A stretch of DNA of 64,000 bases, taken from the NCBI GenBank assembly GCA_950295325.1, contig OX485804.1, positions 746,001-810,000 on the forward strand, written 5' to 3'. Position numbers and translations under genes: made by a program. This document shows positions 1 through 12,676 of the stretch, piece after piece. This DNA comes from Polytrichum commune. Lineage: Eukaryota > Streptophyta > Polytrichopsida > Polytrichales > Polytrichaceae. How positions within the stretch are numbered: the first letter of the stretch is position 1; every line of letters starts with the position of its first letter. A model generated the notes under the pieces. It was not told where the DNA came from. It worked only from the letters and a program-made list of their open reading frames with translations, and ran no database searches.

Positions 1-2
1 CT

Positions 3-1526
3 GCTGCATTGAAATATTTGAGGATCACTCATCGCACCAAGGGTACATCTACAGGGCCTTACGATAAATTGTCACGAGGAAGTTTAAATGAGTGGTTCAC
101 AACCAGTGGAGAGATTCGAGGTCATGTTTTTGCATGTGTTGCAAGAGAACACGCATTTGTACCTCAAGGGCAACACATGCCACCACTTCAATCGCATATG
201 GAGGTTACCACAGAACTTGTGGAATTACTCTTAAGTATGAGGGAAGCAGGTGTTTCTTTGCATGCTGGAATTGTTCAACCAATCATTATTGGTTTTCTCC
301 AAGAAAAAGCCCCCGAAGTACTTCAAAAATTGAAGGTGTCATTGAATTGGACTAGGAGATTTATGCGATCTAGGCTCAATTGGCGATTTCGGAAGCCCAC
401 AACGGTTAAGGGTAAACTTCCAACTGATTGGGTAAATCAAGGTCACATGATGACCTTGAGAATTGCATACTTGGTTAAACTATACAACATACCTCTTAGT
501 CTTGTGGTGAATACTGATCAAACAAGCATACATTTGGTACCATTAGCTGGAGATAGGACTTGGGAAAAGAAAGGATCCAATGATGTTGGCGTTATTGGAG
601 GTGATGACAAAAGGGCTATCACTGCTTGTGTATCTTCAGCAGCAAATGGTTCTTTACTTCCGCTTCAACTCATATTTTCAGGGACTACAAAGAGAGTCTT
701 ACCCAAAACTCAGCGAGGACGGCAAGGCCTTGATTATGGTTTTCATTTCACTATGAGTGGGAATCATTGGTCGAATTTGGAATCTATGAAACAATTTGTG
801 AATTTCATAATTGTTCCATATCTTCACCGTGAGAGTGACAGGTTAAATCTTTCTAGTTCGCAAAATATGGTGTGGCTTATTGATTGTTGGAGCGTACATA
901 CCAGTTCAGAATTTCGACTTTGGATGAAAACAACTCATCCCCGCATTTTGTTGCTTTATGTGCCGGCCAATTGTACATCTAAATTTCAACCAGCAGATGT
1001 TGTCTTACAAAGGCCTTTAAAATGTGCTTTTGCAAATTTTTTTAAGTTATGGTCTGCAAGTGAAATTCAAAGGATGGTGGCTAGTAAAGTGCCAGTTGGT
1101 GCAATGAAGGTTGATAGTTCAATGGAGACAGTCCGTGAAAATGCTGCTGAGTGGATGTTTATGGCTTGGGATAAGCTTCGAGTTCATAAAGAGATGATTG
1201 CATCCGGTTGGGCGCGATGTGGGATTCTAAAAGCGTGGGACTTTCAAATTCAGAATGAAGCAATGAGAGTGAATTTTGAGAAATCTCTTTTTGGAGAATT
1301 AGGCAATCTTGTTGAAGACCAAAATTCGGAATTAGATGTTCCTGATTATTATTTAGACATGGATGTTTTAGATTGTTTAGCTCGTTGTGTGTCTAACTTG
1401 AGCATATCTGATGAGATAGACTTACCTGATTTGAATGAAAGTCTTGACTTGGAGAATGACATACTAGATTTTGCACATTTTGATTCTACTGGGACTGAAG
1501 AATGCCCACCAACAAGTGAGAATTAG
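3..1526 (+). CDS. pogo/Tigger-like DDE transposase, 5' end cut by window edge
   Basis: The frame is open from the left edge to a TAG at 1524-1526 (about 507 codons), so the true start lies outside the window. The reading frame shows the three-acid core of the DDE_1 / CENP-B-like endonuclease family. There is a first Asp in VVNTDQTS, a second in WLIDCWSVHTS, and a third in a CTSKFQPAD block about 38 residues further on, which matches the usual lPxxtSxxxQPxD motif. The upstream part (roughly residues 60-140) is basic and probably belongs to the CENP-B-type helix-turn-helix DNA-binding region. The last 80 residues are strongly acidic. No stop or frameshift is visible, so this may be a young or domesticated copy. 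Its terminal repeats were not found. The family call is confident; activity is unknown. Confidence 0.85.
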   Translation, partial: AALKYLRITHRTKGTSTGPYDKLSRGSLNEWFTTSGEIRGHVFACVAREHAFVPQGQHMPPLQSHMEVTTELVELLLSMREAGVSLHAGIVQPIIIGFLQEKAPEVLQKLKVSLNWTRRFMRSRLNWRFRKPTTVKGKLPTDWVNQGHMMTLRIAYLVKLYNIPLSLVVNTDQTSIHLVPLAGDRTWEKKGSNDVGVIGGDDKRAITACVSSAANGSLLPLQLIFSGTTKRVLPKTQRGRQGLDYGFHFTMSGNHWSNLESMKQFVNFIIVPYLHRESDRLNLSSSQNMVWLIDCWSVHTSSEFRLWMKTTHPRILLLYVPANCTSKFQPADVVLQRPLKCAFANFFKLWSASEIQRMVASKVPVGAMKVDSSMETVRENAAEWMFMAWDKLRVHKEMIASGWARCGILKAWDFQIQNEAMRVNFEKSLFGELGNLVEDQNSELDVPDYYLDMDVLDCLARCVSNLSISDEIDLPDLNESLDLENDILDFAHFDSTGTEECPPTSEN

Positions 1527-3559
1527 AAGTACGATATTACTTATTATATACCAAATAGGTTAAATGTGATTTTATCACATTAAGTTTGCATATTAGTGTT
1601 GTTTTTTTATTTCTACGGAAATCACATATGTATTTTTCAGTTTATAATGAAATTTGTTTTACAAAAATTTGGCACTTTTATGATAGATTTTCCAACATTT
1701 TAGGCATTTTTGGGTTGCTGAAAAATAATTATTAGGCACTAGCAAAATCAATTAATTATGGCCGAACCTGCCGTTGAAGTAGGGTAGTTGCAGATGAACC
1801 AGTTGAGTTTAAGAGATGACTGGGTGAAGTTCAAGACTTCAAGAAATTACCGATCATTTTAAAGTAATCTATGGAATATACTTCAAAATAATAAAGAATA
1901 ACCAAACAAATCACAACATGTAACCTGTTTCGACAAGTTGGAAAACGTAGGAATTTGACCGGTTATGCCCAAAAGTCCCCCTGGACACTGAAGTGGACAC
2001 CTGGTGAGCAAGCCCATCGCTCCCTTAAATTTCACTCGGTGCTCTATGTGGTCTAGTAAATCAATTGAATAGTTGCAGGCAACTTCATTACCTGGAAATC
2101 ACTGAGATATGTAGGCAGCCCCATGAACAATATGCCTGTCTTCCATCCCATGTCTGTAAGGTAGATGGGTCTTCAGTGGCTCGTTTTCTTAATTGGACTT
2201 CTATATTTGATTGGGATGTGGTTTGGTGAGGATCAAAGAGCAAACATTAGAAAGACACATGTTTAATGTAGAGTGAACTATGTCTTCAAATATGAGTGAG
2301 TACTTTACATGCAATAGTGAACGTAAGTGGGAGGATCCATGTATCGAGTTAAGAAAATTACAAACATGCATTTCCGATAACCATAACTAAATCAGGGGAG
2401 GTTCAATTTCCATTTTGGTTTTTGTAGATGTTGAATTGTAGATTTGCTAGTGCAACACGAGTTTTGTTGTGTAAATCTGAGCGGTAGAAATTGGAGAACA
2501 TGAAAAGTGAGCCAAATACCACCCACATACCTTTACCCCTTTGTACGAGACTTGCCTTTAAGCTAATGTAGCATGACCTACTTTTGAAACCTAAACAAGA
2601 GGCCACACAAGTTTGAAAACATTGATTTCTAAAATGGAGATCATGGGCCAGCCCTAGTCACTAACAACTCCTCAAAATAGGGCCAATGCCGGCCTTTGCC
2701 AGCCCCGCCCGAGATGGCTACCTACGTTGCCCCACAAAAGCATTTTTGAAGGCCGCTTGACCACGAAACCCATATTGAGTGCACCTCATCTTAAAGTTCA
2801 ATTTACGTATATTCACTTCCTTCACAAATCAAGTAATTGGCTGAAATTTCATCTATCAATAAAGCATGTGATGGGTTTGGAAGTAAGAATATCATCAACA
2901 TTTCTAATTAGTAATAATGAGGTCATAACTTTTGTTTCTTACCATTTGAAATGGCCTTTGTCGTTTCTCATTGAACTTCAACTCTTCGGCTAAATCACTT
3001 TTCGTTTGTGAATTGAGTAGTTCTTTTGAATGTACATGAATAAGTGTGAGAATTTCGACTAATTTGTTTTATAATAATGTAATCAATGCCTTCTCCTTTC
3101 ACAAGTATTCATACACATTTAAAGCATCTAAGTGCAATGAAAACCGTAAACCCTAAACTAAATCGTAGACCATAAACCTTTAACCTCCTTAATTAAGAGG
3201 CATAAACCTTAAGTTATACCATGTCAATAGAATTATCATGATTAGGCAGTTGCCAGAATTTCATGTTCAAGCGCAATGACATACTTGATATTATTCTTAC
3301 ACTAGCTCAATTGCTTATAGATTGAACATCTTAATTTTTTTTCTTCTAAATGTGATTTTTCCTACATCTGCCGCACATATAAATTCAACTTATGAACCTA
3401 TATATATATAGTTCAATTCCTCAAAAAATCATTCTTGGAGAAATAGCTTCAGACTCATGAAATGATCCTTCAATCTTACATAATCTCATATAATTGTTAA
3501 AACTTTAAACACATGTACAGATGAAGATTTGAAATTTCATACCACTTGCAGGCTTTCAT
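1527..3559. other. intergenic spacer, no gene seen
   Basis: AT-rich sequence with many stops in all frames. A short block near 1960-2010 (cccaaaagtcc...ggacactg) resembles one near 46790, so at least part is dispersed-repeat debris. No coding or RNA gene could be supported. Confidence 0.5.
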
Positions 3560-3910
3560 AAATAGTGTCACTCCTATACAATGTAACCTCCCTAATATCA
3601 CGCCTGTGGCAACCAAAGTGCACTCATATTAAAAAGGTTTGTACTGTTGACACGCATGCATGATAATAGAGAATTAGTGTAGTGTGTGACATATGGAATA
3701 ACGCAAATTCAACATAATTGCAATAATGACAATGATGACAATGTGATGTGTGTGAGGGTGTGGTTTGAATTCTTTGGTGGACAATTTTAATGTCAAAACC
3801 CATGATATATGGGAGGGAAATGTGACAACAATGAGGGAGATGTAAACTAAGCACATCCGTTCCCTAGGGTTTCGGGATTTAAGAGAGGAAGTAACATCAC
3901 AAAGGGTATC
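3560..3910 (+). repeat. dispersed repeat, copy 1 (inverted partner at 30510-30830)
   Basis: This stretch is recognisably the reverse complement of 30510-30830. Both contain taatatcacgc, ccaaagtgcac, a CACACC-rich middle and a cggatgtgc / aaaccctagg end. The copies have many substitutions and small indels, so the family is old. No open frame is shared, and the element class is not clear. Confidence 0.65.
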
Positions 3911-3929
3911 ATTATGGTGGTTAGGGTGT

Positions 3930-4440
3930 ACTTACCCATTGACTTGCAAAAAGGAGGAAAGCTAATAGAAGCCTACAGTCCCCCGACAAAGATTGTACAC
4001 ATGAACCGAATTTTGTTGACCATTGTTGGACTATTAGAACTATCCATAAAGTCTCTCAAAGGGGGACAAAACCATGGATCCGATCCTTCTTTGAGGAATC
4101 TTTCTATTAAGTGCTCGTTAGTTCATAGTACATTGGAGCCTATTTTGAAAGTTGGGTGACACTTTTGGGACATCTTTTTTCCACCCCTCAAACTTTGAGA
4201 GAATTTTAGGATCTAAAATAAGGTATGTGCATGGAACTCATTGTCCTAAATTCCGGATCGGCTAATATGCAAAACTAGCTTGATTCATCCATCTTAATAG
4301 GACAAGCTAGAAAGCTAATTTATAATAACCCAATACCACTCCTTTGTGTACAAAAATTTAAGCATTAAGAAAACTTAGTTAACTTTGTGTTGATTCTCAT
4401 AAATTCAAGGTTTGGGACTAAATCCATGGTTTCAACTTTC
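3930..4440 (+). repeat. dispersed repeat family, copy 1 (others at 49600-49900 and 50200-50530)
   Basis: The same order of words occurs three times in the window: ttggagc.tattttgaa.gttgggtga, then ctcaaactttga, then ggatc.aaaataag, then a GC-richer ggctagcttgg..cc block. The copy at 49600-49900 is inverted and the one at 50200-50530 is direct. No intact coding frame is shared. Confidence 0.6.
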
Positions 4441-4619
4441 ATCTCTACTTTACAAATTAATCTAAGAAGTTGGACAATTGCCATATGTTTTTGTGAACAC
4501 TTGCTCCCAGTTATCAACTTTGTGCACTTAGGTTTTCATTTAGTGGGAATTATTATTCTTAAAAGCTATGGAATCCGAAAACATTTTAATGGTGACAAGT
4601 GTGAGACAAATAGGTAGTA

Positions 4620-6354
4620 TACAATGGTGTGTCAACTATTCTACCTAATTTGTGAGTATTCACACATCATATCATTTAGGAAATCCATTGATGACAATTG
4701 CTTTCTTTAAGGTTAAATGTTGACAGACCACCACATAGCTCTAAATAGTGATCCACACTATCTTATTGATCTAAGGTTTCCGTATACCTTGTAGGCTACT
4801 CCACTAGATTCTAGTGGCAATGTTGATGTCTTAGGATGGAATCTACATTTCCACTAGAATTTGGTGGGTGAGTGGCCTACATGGAAACTAACCCTTAATG
4901 CCATACAATTATGGTTATTTGTGGTTTAGTGAGTGTGTTAGGGGTTGGATTTCATGCAGTGGTTTAATGAGGTTTCCTCAAATATGCTTTTCTAGGCTTT
5001 TATCACATGATGTGGGCCCATCTTACAATTAACAACAAGATGGTCTTATCAACTAAATTGAGATAATTGGTATGCTCAAATTAGTATAGGGAACGTGATG
5101 GGAATGTGTTGATGGCTAGTTGGTACAAGTAACTACCCTGGGAAGATTTATAAAAAAAAAACTTGAACATTCCAATACAATCACACATATATAGATAACC
5201 TAGCAAACGATAGATTATAACATGGTTGAATTCACCAATAAAGACAAATGGATTGTGCTTACATTCCATAGATAAATCACTATGGATAATTTGCAACCAT
5301 CATGCACACCGGGGGACAACCTTACATAGAGAATGTGTTTGTAAATTTATAAGAATGCACATTGAAGTTCATCATCAATGATACCATTGCAGGTGGCAAT
5401 TTCAACATCCCTAGACAAGTGCCAAAGTATGCAACTCCCAATCTATACTTACAAAATAAATACAGTAAATTATAACCAGGTCTGTCTTTGATGTTGTCTA
5501 CAAATCTAGCCAACCAGAAGTGTTCACCCATGGATAAACAATGACACCAAGGGTACATCCATACTACCAACAATAAGGAAACTCCAATTAGTTATTATAA
5601 AGCAATGGGAGAGAAAAAAAATCTTATAATGAAGAATATAAAACAACTGCAACGTCAAATACTTTGACCCTCCATAATGCTTCATATACAAAATGATGAT
5701 CAATGTCAACCGCCCACCTATGGGAGTTAACCCGTGGATACCAAGGTTCAATGAGCAATGCACCTTCACTATAGAGGTTTTTAATTGGTATCTTCTCCCC
5801 ATACTTGAATTGACCTCCACCGATCCAAGCACCGATCATTTCTTCTCTCTTGTACATGTTTCTAATTATCATTTAAAAAAAGAATCACTACATTGTCATC
5901 GGACACATTCTTTTGCCTCGTCCAAGTTGTCATGACACAATCTAGAATTGATGAGTTGGAGCCTATTCTTTGAGCCTCGTCCATCTAAAAGATTTTGCCA
6001 TATCCCTCCCCTCATAAGACTCATCCAAGGTCTTCTTGTTCCTTTGGCTAAGGACCAATGCAAAATATACAATTCCAATGAACGAGCATGATGACCGAGA
6101 TGCGCCAAATAAGGGTCGGAAATCACTTGTCCATTTCACCAAGCACATTCTCCCAATACAAAATTGTTGGCGCAATGGACTCCAAATATTGACCCAAATT
6201 GTCTCGATTTGCCTTATCTTTCCAAAGTTAATACAGATTTGTTGCTTCTCAGAATGTCCAAAAGGCTCATTTCATCTTTCAACACATATTTCCACAATGC
6301 TTCAAAACACTATCTAAAAATGTTGATCATTCATCAATGTACAAAGATAATTTT
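4620..6354. other. spacer with short unassigned open frames
   Basis: Several minus-strand frames of 70-100 codons lie between 5080 and 6175. They are interrupted by stops and frame changes, and I do not recognise a family. They may be remnants of an old transposon gene, but nothing here can be called a gene. Confidence 0.4.
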
Positions 6355-7400
6355 AGTTTCAATGACATCTACCTCACCACCATAGATATACAACTATCAC
6401 CTCTTACTACATACCAAGAATTGTCCCATGGATGATCACCCCTTGGGGACATCTTCCACATCCTCGCCAGCATAATACATGTTCGTATAATATAAGTTCT
6501 ACACTATCTTCAACCAATTCATCTCAAGTATGTTGAACTTAGTTTATCACTAAAAGAAAAAAGAAAAGTCTTATTACCTAGAACCATATAGCTTTAACAT
6601 TCTATGTTTCAAATTTTTACACACTACCATTAGAATACACTTCTCACTCCACATACAACGTAAAATGTAAATACTCCCATACTTGTACAAAGTTATTATT
6701 GTGTAGGAAGACGTAATAGAAAAACTCAAGTGGTGGTGAAGTAGATGTCATTCAAATTGGAATTTACTATGTCAAGTGTTTTCCAATGTCAATGACATCT
6801 CCTTAAATCAAATGGTGTACACCTCTCACCTCCCACTACATAGTAATAATATTTCTAGGGGTGACCACCAGTGGTAGGCATCAATCACAATTTAGCAAAA
6901 TTTATACATGCCCATGGAATAAAAACTCTACACTTTACTTCACCTAACTATATTCAAGTATGTCAAATCTAGCATATCACCATAGGGAGTACAATTCTCA
7001 TTACCTAGTTCAAAAAAGCTACAACATCAAATAAGCCTAAAATCCTTGGACCCAACTTAACCCAAATTAATTTTCAAATTCCATGATATCTCTAGTACTC
7101 CCAAGTGAATTCAAGCGATGGTGAAGTAAACATAGGTCGTGCCAAGAATGAAGTTGGGCCTTGGAGAGCCACAATAATTAAAAAAACAATCCTTATTGGA
7201 AAATTCTCTCATTTTGAATCAAATTGGAATCTAGTATGTGACGTAAAATCCAATTTACCTGACATCATTGTCACTATCATTGCTATACATGTTGCAACCC
7301 CCACTACATAGTGATAAGTCTTCCATGGGTGATCGCCTGTGAGACATATCTCATACTTCTTTGCAAGTGATAGAGTTTGAACATAAGAGAAAACCTTTAC
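6355..7400 (+). repeat. degenerate tandem repeat, unit about 430-470 bp
   Basis: Blocks around 6358, 6787 and 7257 each read like caatgacatct...cctcccactacata...gggtgatcacc. Blocks near 6500 and 6930 both read like ctacact.t..ttca...ctatattcaagtatgt. The units are diverged. No coding content was found. Confidence 0.55.
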
Positions 7401-7939
7401 ATATCTCTTCACTTGGTTCACTTGGAGAAGGTCAAAAAAAATTTCACTCAACTTTATACAAAATAAACTAAAACTGCCATGTAACCACATGAAGTTATTA
7501 ATATATAATAATCACCATAGACATGTAAGTGCGATGACAATACATATGGGTGAATAACCTAAGTTAAATTACAATTTAATATATTGGATTCCTATAGTTA
7601 TTGTGGGGTGTCTCTTGGATCAACTTTCATGGGACATCCCACATGCGAACCCCTTGAGACACTCTACAACAATTATGAAATACTCCATGAGAGTCACACA
7701 CATGTATATGTGAGAGTACCTGTGAGAGTCCCACGGACAGACTAGCGTGTTACAACACAAGAATATTTTTGTAAATATGAAATACAAACATACTAACATC
7801 CTCTCTACATGGAGAGCTCCTCAAGAGCTGAGAAGGAGGTGTTGAAATGAATAGAATGAAATCGGTGTCTCGAATGGGTTGCCCTTATAAAGGCGTTGAG
7901 AAATTTACCCTCTAACTATGAATGTACATAGGCCTTCAC

Positions 7940-7943
7940 ACCA
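7940..7943. other. target-site duplication of element A, left copy (ACCA)
   Basis: ACCA immediately precedes the left terminus at 7944, and the same four bases follow the right terminus at 24614-24617. This supports integration of one 16.7-kb unit. Confidence 0.8.
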
Positions 7944-7971
7944 AACACTATATTCGTTAAATTGAGACTTT
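7944..7971 (+). repeat. left terminal inverted repeat of element A
   Basis: Exact reverse complement of 24586-24613 over 28 bases. It is followed by a short internal inversion (GAGAC...GTCTC, to about 7982). Confidence 0.92.
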
Positions 7972-8473
7972 CTCTAGTCTCAAATTAATATATGGATCAA
8001 AGAACTTGAAGAGGCCTGAAACTATATTGTCAACAATCTCAATTATATTATATGTTCTAATATCCCAAATCTATGATGTGCGGACATAAGCACATATGGT
8101 AGAGCACTCGACACCAACTTCATCAACAAAAACACATTGGGTAGAGCACTCCAAACAAGTTTCACCCAAAAAATATATAAAATGATTTCTATTATTAGCA
8201 TGCTCAATAGAATATAGACATTGCAACATACAAAGTGCATGTAATAAATGCATATTTCTTCATTCGAGAATATAGTCCCAAACATAATAATAAGATGAAC
8301 TTCAATTTTTTTTGAAATATAGTAAATGGATATTCATCCAACTCCAAACAATATAGTATTCGTAAGTTCTACCCAAACTCTGCCCCAATTTTGGAGAGCA
8401 CACATATGTGTAATTTATATTGCTATAATTACGTATTAAACTATAATCATTCTAACACAATCCTACCAACTTC

Positions 8474-11400
8474 TCATTCAACGTGGGTTGCTTCTTGTGC
8501 AATCCGAGCAAGGTTGTCTTTTGCAAAAATTATGTACTTTTGAGGGATGGACACTGATCCACTATGGTGTTTCCGTGGTTTCCATGCTATGAATATGGAA
8601 TCTGTATCTACCCAAGATGGACCGTGCTCAGAATCCACCTTCCACCGAAAGTTAGGGTTTGTATCCCAGCCTGTATAATGCCGAATCACATCTTCATTCC
8701 TTGCTGTCGGTCGATAGTACTCCACTTGTATTTGTCGAAAATGAGGGCTGGAAGTTACAAAATTGGGATTGGACAAAGCTCTTGCCACCCACACTGGCTT
8801 CGCATATGTTTCGTCTCCAGGACGCAAAATGAGCATATAACCTTCATGACAATCCACTGCAATGCGGAAAGATGGTGGGGGACGACTACTAGCAGGCCCC
8901 ACGTAATGGTCGTCCACATCAAACTCCTCTCGAACCTCTCCATTTCCCAAAAGACTAGGCTCCGAAGCTTGTACATCGACTCGTGTTTGTGGCCAAAATC
9001 CATGCCTCAAAGTATGAGGGCTATCTTGGTGGAGGTCTGCCAAGGCGGCACGAACACGTGTCCAATAATGTATCCAACTCCCATAACGATACCAACATGA
9101 TCCGCCAACATCCGCTATTTTCAAACTCTCCCAATATTGTATGAAGCTTGATATACCTTTCAAAATATCCTCCAAATTCTTCATGGCTATTGGCTTGCAA
9201 GGCCTAGGCTCCCCATCCGGTAACATGGTCTTTCCATCCACATCCACGCGCCACACAAGAAGACCCTCCGGCGGGCTCCAGTCTTGTGTCGTGCACAACA
9301 ACTTGTATTGCATGGCCGGGACACCATCGTCACGCATGTAGAACCGGAATTGTTGTGCCTTCGTATGCCCGATCAATCGGTGAGCTCCACTTCGAATATA
9401 AGGTTCTATAAATGCCTTGAAGTCTGGCACCTCCTCAATCATATGGGGGATGACGGGAACGTTCTCCAAATCCATGTACGACTTCATCAATAATGGGATT
9501 GTAGGAAAATCCTCCTCCCGTAACTTCATGCTCCACCGCCCAAAAGATGCATCAATATCATCGTGCGTGTGGCCTACCAATAGGAAGGACACAAAAACCT
9601 CCTTGAAAATGCCTTTCGCAACCAACAACGACCAATATGCAAATACATATTTGCTTTTATTGTCCTTGGCACAATTGTCCAATTGGACACGCAAAGTTGG
9701 AGGCAACTTCTTGGCAATCACGGGTTCATTGGGTGGTTCGGGCAACGAATGCAAGCATACATCTTTTCCATCCAACACCGCTTCATATAAAGGTGTTGAA
9801 CCCGTGTTCTCAAATAACAATCCTGAAGAATAGGCTGGTGGTTTCTCTAAATCACGTAAAAGCCTTGCAAATGATCCTATCGTGTGGTTTGAATCCGCTG
9901 GATACAAATCAAGAGCATAATGAGCAAACTTGACATCACCGTGTCCATGTGCAATCATTCCTGCAATGCCAACCCAACGTGATTAGCATCTATGTATGAA
10001 TAAACCATTATGAAGGAATCCATGTTCTCCAGTACATCACGGAATAAAAAACCACAACATTTAGGGTATGTCATGACATTGTTTCGAAGTTCACCTGTAA
10101 CCGATACAGGCAACTTAAAAAACCCATCCGTGGCCTTGATTCGATTTGCAAAACATGGGGAGGCTGTTTTGGCATGGTCCATTTTGTCATGGATGACCGT
10201 AAGAACCTCCAAGGGCCTGGAGATGGACAAAGCTCTATTTGTGTAATAATCATTACGGTGTGCCTCTTGCATGTTTACGTGCTTGAAATAGTTCAATTGA
10301 TGCGCTGCATATGACTCGGTACCCATCGTGTGTGCATCCCGGAGGCGCTTCAACTTCTCGCAATTAGAGCACCTGGCAAATTTGTCCCCTCGTCTTTTTG
10401 TAATGTATTCGCTAAAGTTTTGTTTCTTGATTGCACTCAATTTTGACAATGAAATTGGCTCCAACCCAATCTTCTCGCCAACTGCATTAACGTCCAACAA
10501 TATGTCTTTCCATTTTGTGCCTGTGGGAAGAACTTTCTCCACAACCTTTTCACCGGTTGTGAGTGTGCGTGTTTTGTGCGGCATTGCATCAGCAAGGGGG
10601 ACAATAATGGTTGCTAGAGTTGCCGTTGCTTGCCTTGTTGCTTCCCTAGGTTTCTTTAAACCCACGTTCCCATGGTGACGGGACCGGCGGCCTTCCTTGG
10701 CATAAGCAGCTTGTCTATAGAAGTCCGCCTTCGACACACCGTGAATGGTGTACCATGTCTTACAACACACGTCTATGCTTTCAATGGTGATTATCTTGCG
10801 ACCCGTCCCATGCACATGTATTGCCCTATGGACATCAAGTTTTTTTGTGGATCTTAGACGAAAATCTCCAAGCCACATTTCTTCACGGATGGCCTTCAAT
10901 TTATCCCTTGGAAACAATTGGCAACAACGATGCACACAACAATCCTTTGTGGCAACTTATCTTATGGACTCCTCCCCAAGCAGCCTTTGACGTTTACAAT
11001 CAGTTGCAGATGGAGAAGGACGTGCCACAGTATCGTACTTTCTTTGACCCTTGCGTGGCCGCATGTTTGATTGCATTTCCTTTTCGAGTTGCATGTGTCG
11101 TTGCTCATGTTCACGCAAGCTAACTTCATCAGTCGTGACATTCCTCAATGGCCACCTGCGGAGGGAGAACCTATGAGTGGGATCCACCTCAGAAGGAACG
11201 AGTGACTCCAATATGACAATCCCAACGTCCTCGGTGCCAAGCGGATTTTGATCAATGCAATCTTGTGGATGGGTGTTACGACAAATACCCTCCGCCACAA
11301 CAACCCCACTGTCATTAAGAAGTAACACATCCAAATTCACCCATGAAGCTCTTGAAAGTCCGGCACACTCTGGAATGGGACAGTCCGATACGGAACGCGA

Positions 11401-11538
11401 AGGTATATCGAAACGCTCTTCATCTGAACTCTCATCCATAGTAGCCTCCCCGACAATGTCTAGGTCATCATCAGATGCAGATGGCCAAGTGGCCATGTCT
11501 TCTCCAGACGAATACCCTCTTCCAGTATACCCATCCAT
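8474..11538 (-). pseudogene. DUF7869-type protein, candidate transposase (copy A, nonsense-disrupted)
   Basis: The gene reads right to left. The proposed ATG at 11538 follows an acceptor (tgtgtgtag|GCAAT). Exon 1 spans 11538-10095 and exon 2 spans 9960-8474, with a 134-bp phase-1 intron (ACAG|gtgaac...ttgcag|GAATG). Together they encode about 976 residues. The N-terminal third is acidic. The middle has Cys-rich motifs (VCCKTWYTIHGVS, HHGN, CSNCEKLK) and the C-terminal part has QLDNCAKDNK and GHTHDDIDA. These are hallmarks, from memory, of the DUF7869 family, which is common in mobile-element contexts of plants and animals. A single TAA at 10957-10959 (GAA in copy B) interrupts exon 1. The conserved Asp/His residues suggest an RNase-H-like nuclease, but that is inference. 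An upstream leader intron (about 12544-11544) would contain the palindrome array. Confidence 0.75.
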
Positions 11539-11730
11539 ATTGCCTACACACATGAACATGGAACCTTGTAAAGAATTGACAAAAACTATAGGGTCCAATA
11601 GAAAAACACAGAAACCTTATCATAACACATGTTGTATGAATATTATATCGATGGGTTCCAAAAGGATGGAGCGCACAACAGTTTGTTCAGGATCCGTCTA
11701 TGCACATCCCCATTGTGTGCATGAGGGTGG

Positions 11731-12418
11731 GTTTGGGTCGAGCGACCCAAACCTCGTTCCAGGATGGGTCTGCTAAACAAAACCCACTCGTGATATGGGG
11801 TTGGGTTTGGGTCGCTCGACCCAAACCTCGTGACAGGATGGGCTTGCTAATCCAGGCCCAACCCTAAAATCGGGTTGGGTTTGGGTCGCTCGACCCAAAC
11901 CTCACAATGGAGGTGTGTTTGGGTCGAGCGACCCAAACCTCGTGACAGGATGGGCCTGGTAATCCAGGCCCAGCCCTTGATAGGGGTGGGTTTGGGTCGC
12001 TCGACCCAAACCTCACAATGGAGGTGGGTTTGGGTCGCTCGACCCAAACCTCACAATGGAGGTGTGTTTGGGTCGTGCGACCCAAACCTAGTGACAGGAT
12101 GGGCCTGCTAATCCAGGCCCAGCGCGTGATAGCGGTGGGTTTGGGTCGCTCGACCCAAACCTCATGACAGGATGGGCCTGCTAATCCAGGCCCAGCCCGT
12201 GATAGGGGTGGGTTTGGGTCGCTCGACCCAAACCTCGTGACAAGATGGGCCTGCTAATCCAGGCCCAGCCCGTGAGAGGGGGTGGGTTTGGGTCGAGCGA
12301 CCCAAACCTCGTGACAGGATGGGCCTGCTAATCCAGGCCCAGCCTGTGATAGGGGTGGGTTTGGGTCGCTCGACCCAAACCTCACTATGGGGGTGGGTTT
12401 GGGTCGAGCGACCCAAAC
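11731..12418. repeat. array of 12 palindromes in leader of DUF7869 gene (copy A)
   Basis: Twelve 22-bp palindromes start at 11731, 11805, 11879, 11917, 11990, 12028, 12066, 12139, 12212, 12286, 12359 and 12397. Each has arms GTTTGGGTCG and CGACCCAAAC around two variable bases (AG, CT or TG here). Most sit in a roughly 73-bp tandem unit that also holds a second inverted repeat (TGGGCCTG, six bases, CAGGCCCA). Others are 37-38 bp apart. The array lies between the proposed promoter and the ATG of the minus-strand gene, probably inside its leader intron. Confidence 0.9.
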
Positions 12419-12632
12419 ATTCCGCAAATTCCGCCTTAAATTTCGGTAATCTTCTATATTCAGCTGCGTGGATACTAATTGGAAGAATTCAGGCCGTGCA
12501 TGGCTGTTGTAATTAGCTACTCATCAACGGATGCATACACGAACCTTGCACTCCACCACTACTTGAGAGAGCTTGCAACCATTTCAGAATGGAGAGATGA
12601 GAAAAAAGAAGCGAAGTTTGGGGGGTTTGGTA

Positions 12633-12639
12633 CTTTATA
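12633..12639 (-). promoter_or_regulatory. TATA box of the DUF7869 gene (copy A)
   Basis: TATAAAG on the minus strand, inside a block (about 12600-12790) that stays alignable with copy B although the surrounding spacer does not. It lies about 1.1 kb upstream of the proposed ATG. A donor-like site at 12544 (AAG|GTTCGT) suggests a short first exon and a leader intron. Confidence 0.55.
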
Positions 12640-12676
12640 CTACCCGCCTCCGCCTTGGCCTTCCTCTTTGGATCCC

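Noticed and set aside
5081-6317. Overlapping minus- and plus-strand frames of 70-100 codons
   Set aside because: They are short, frame-shifted relative to each other and without recognisable motifs; they may be an eroded transposon gene but cannot be called.
7946-7950. CACTA at the third base of the terminus, suggesting a CACTA (EnSpm) element
   Set aside because: Ends taken at CACTA give no matching 3-bp duplication, whereas ends at AACACTA give ACCA on both sides; the protein set also differs.
11847-12416. Open frames on both strands with repeated GRSTQT / WVERPKP peptides (also 54489-55047, 16464-16772, 58072-59011)
   Set aside because: They are translations of the palindrome arrays, appear in whichever frame the repeat length allows, and are not conserved between copies.
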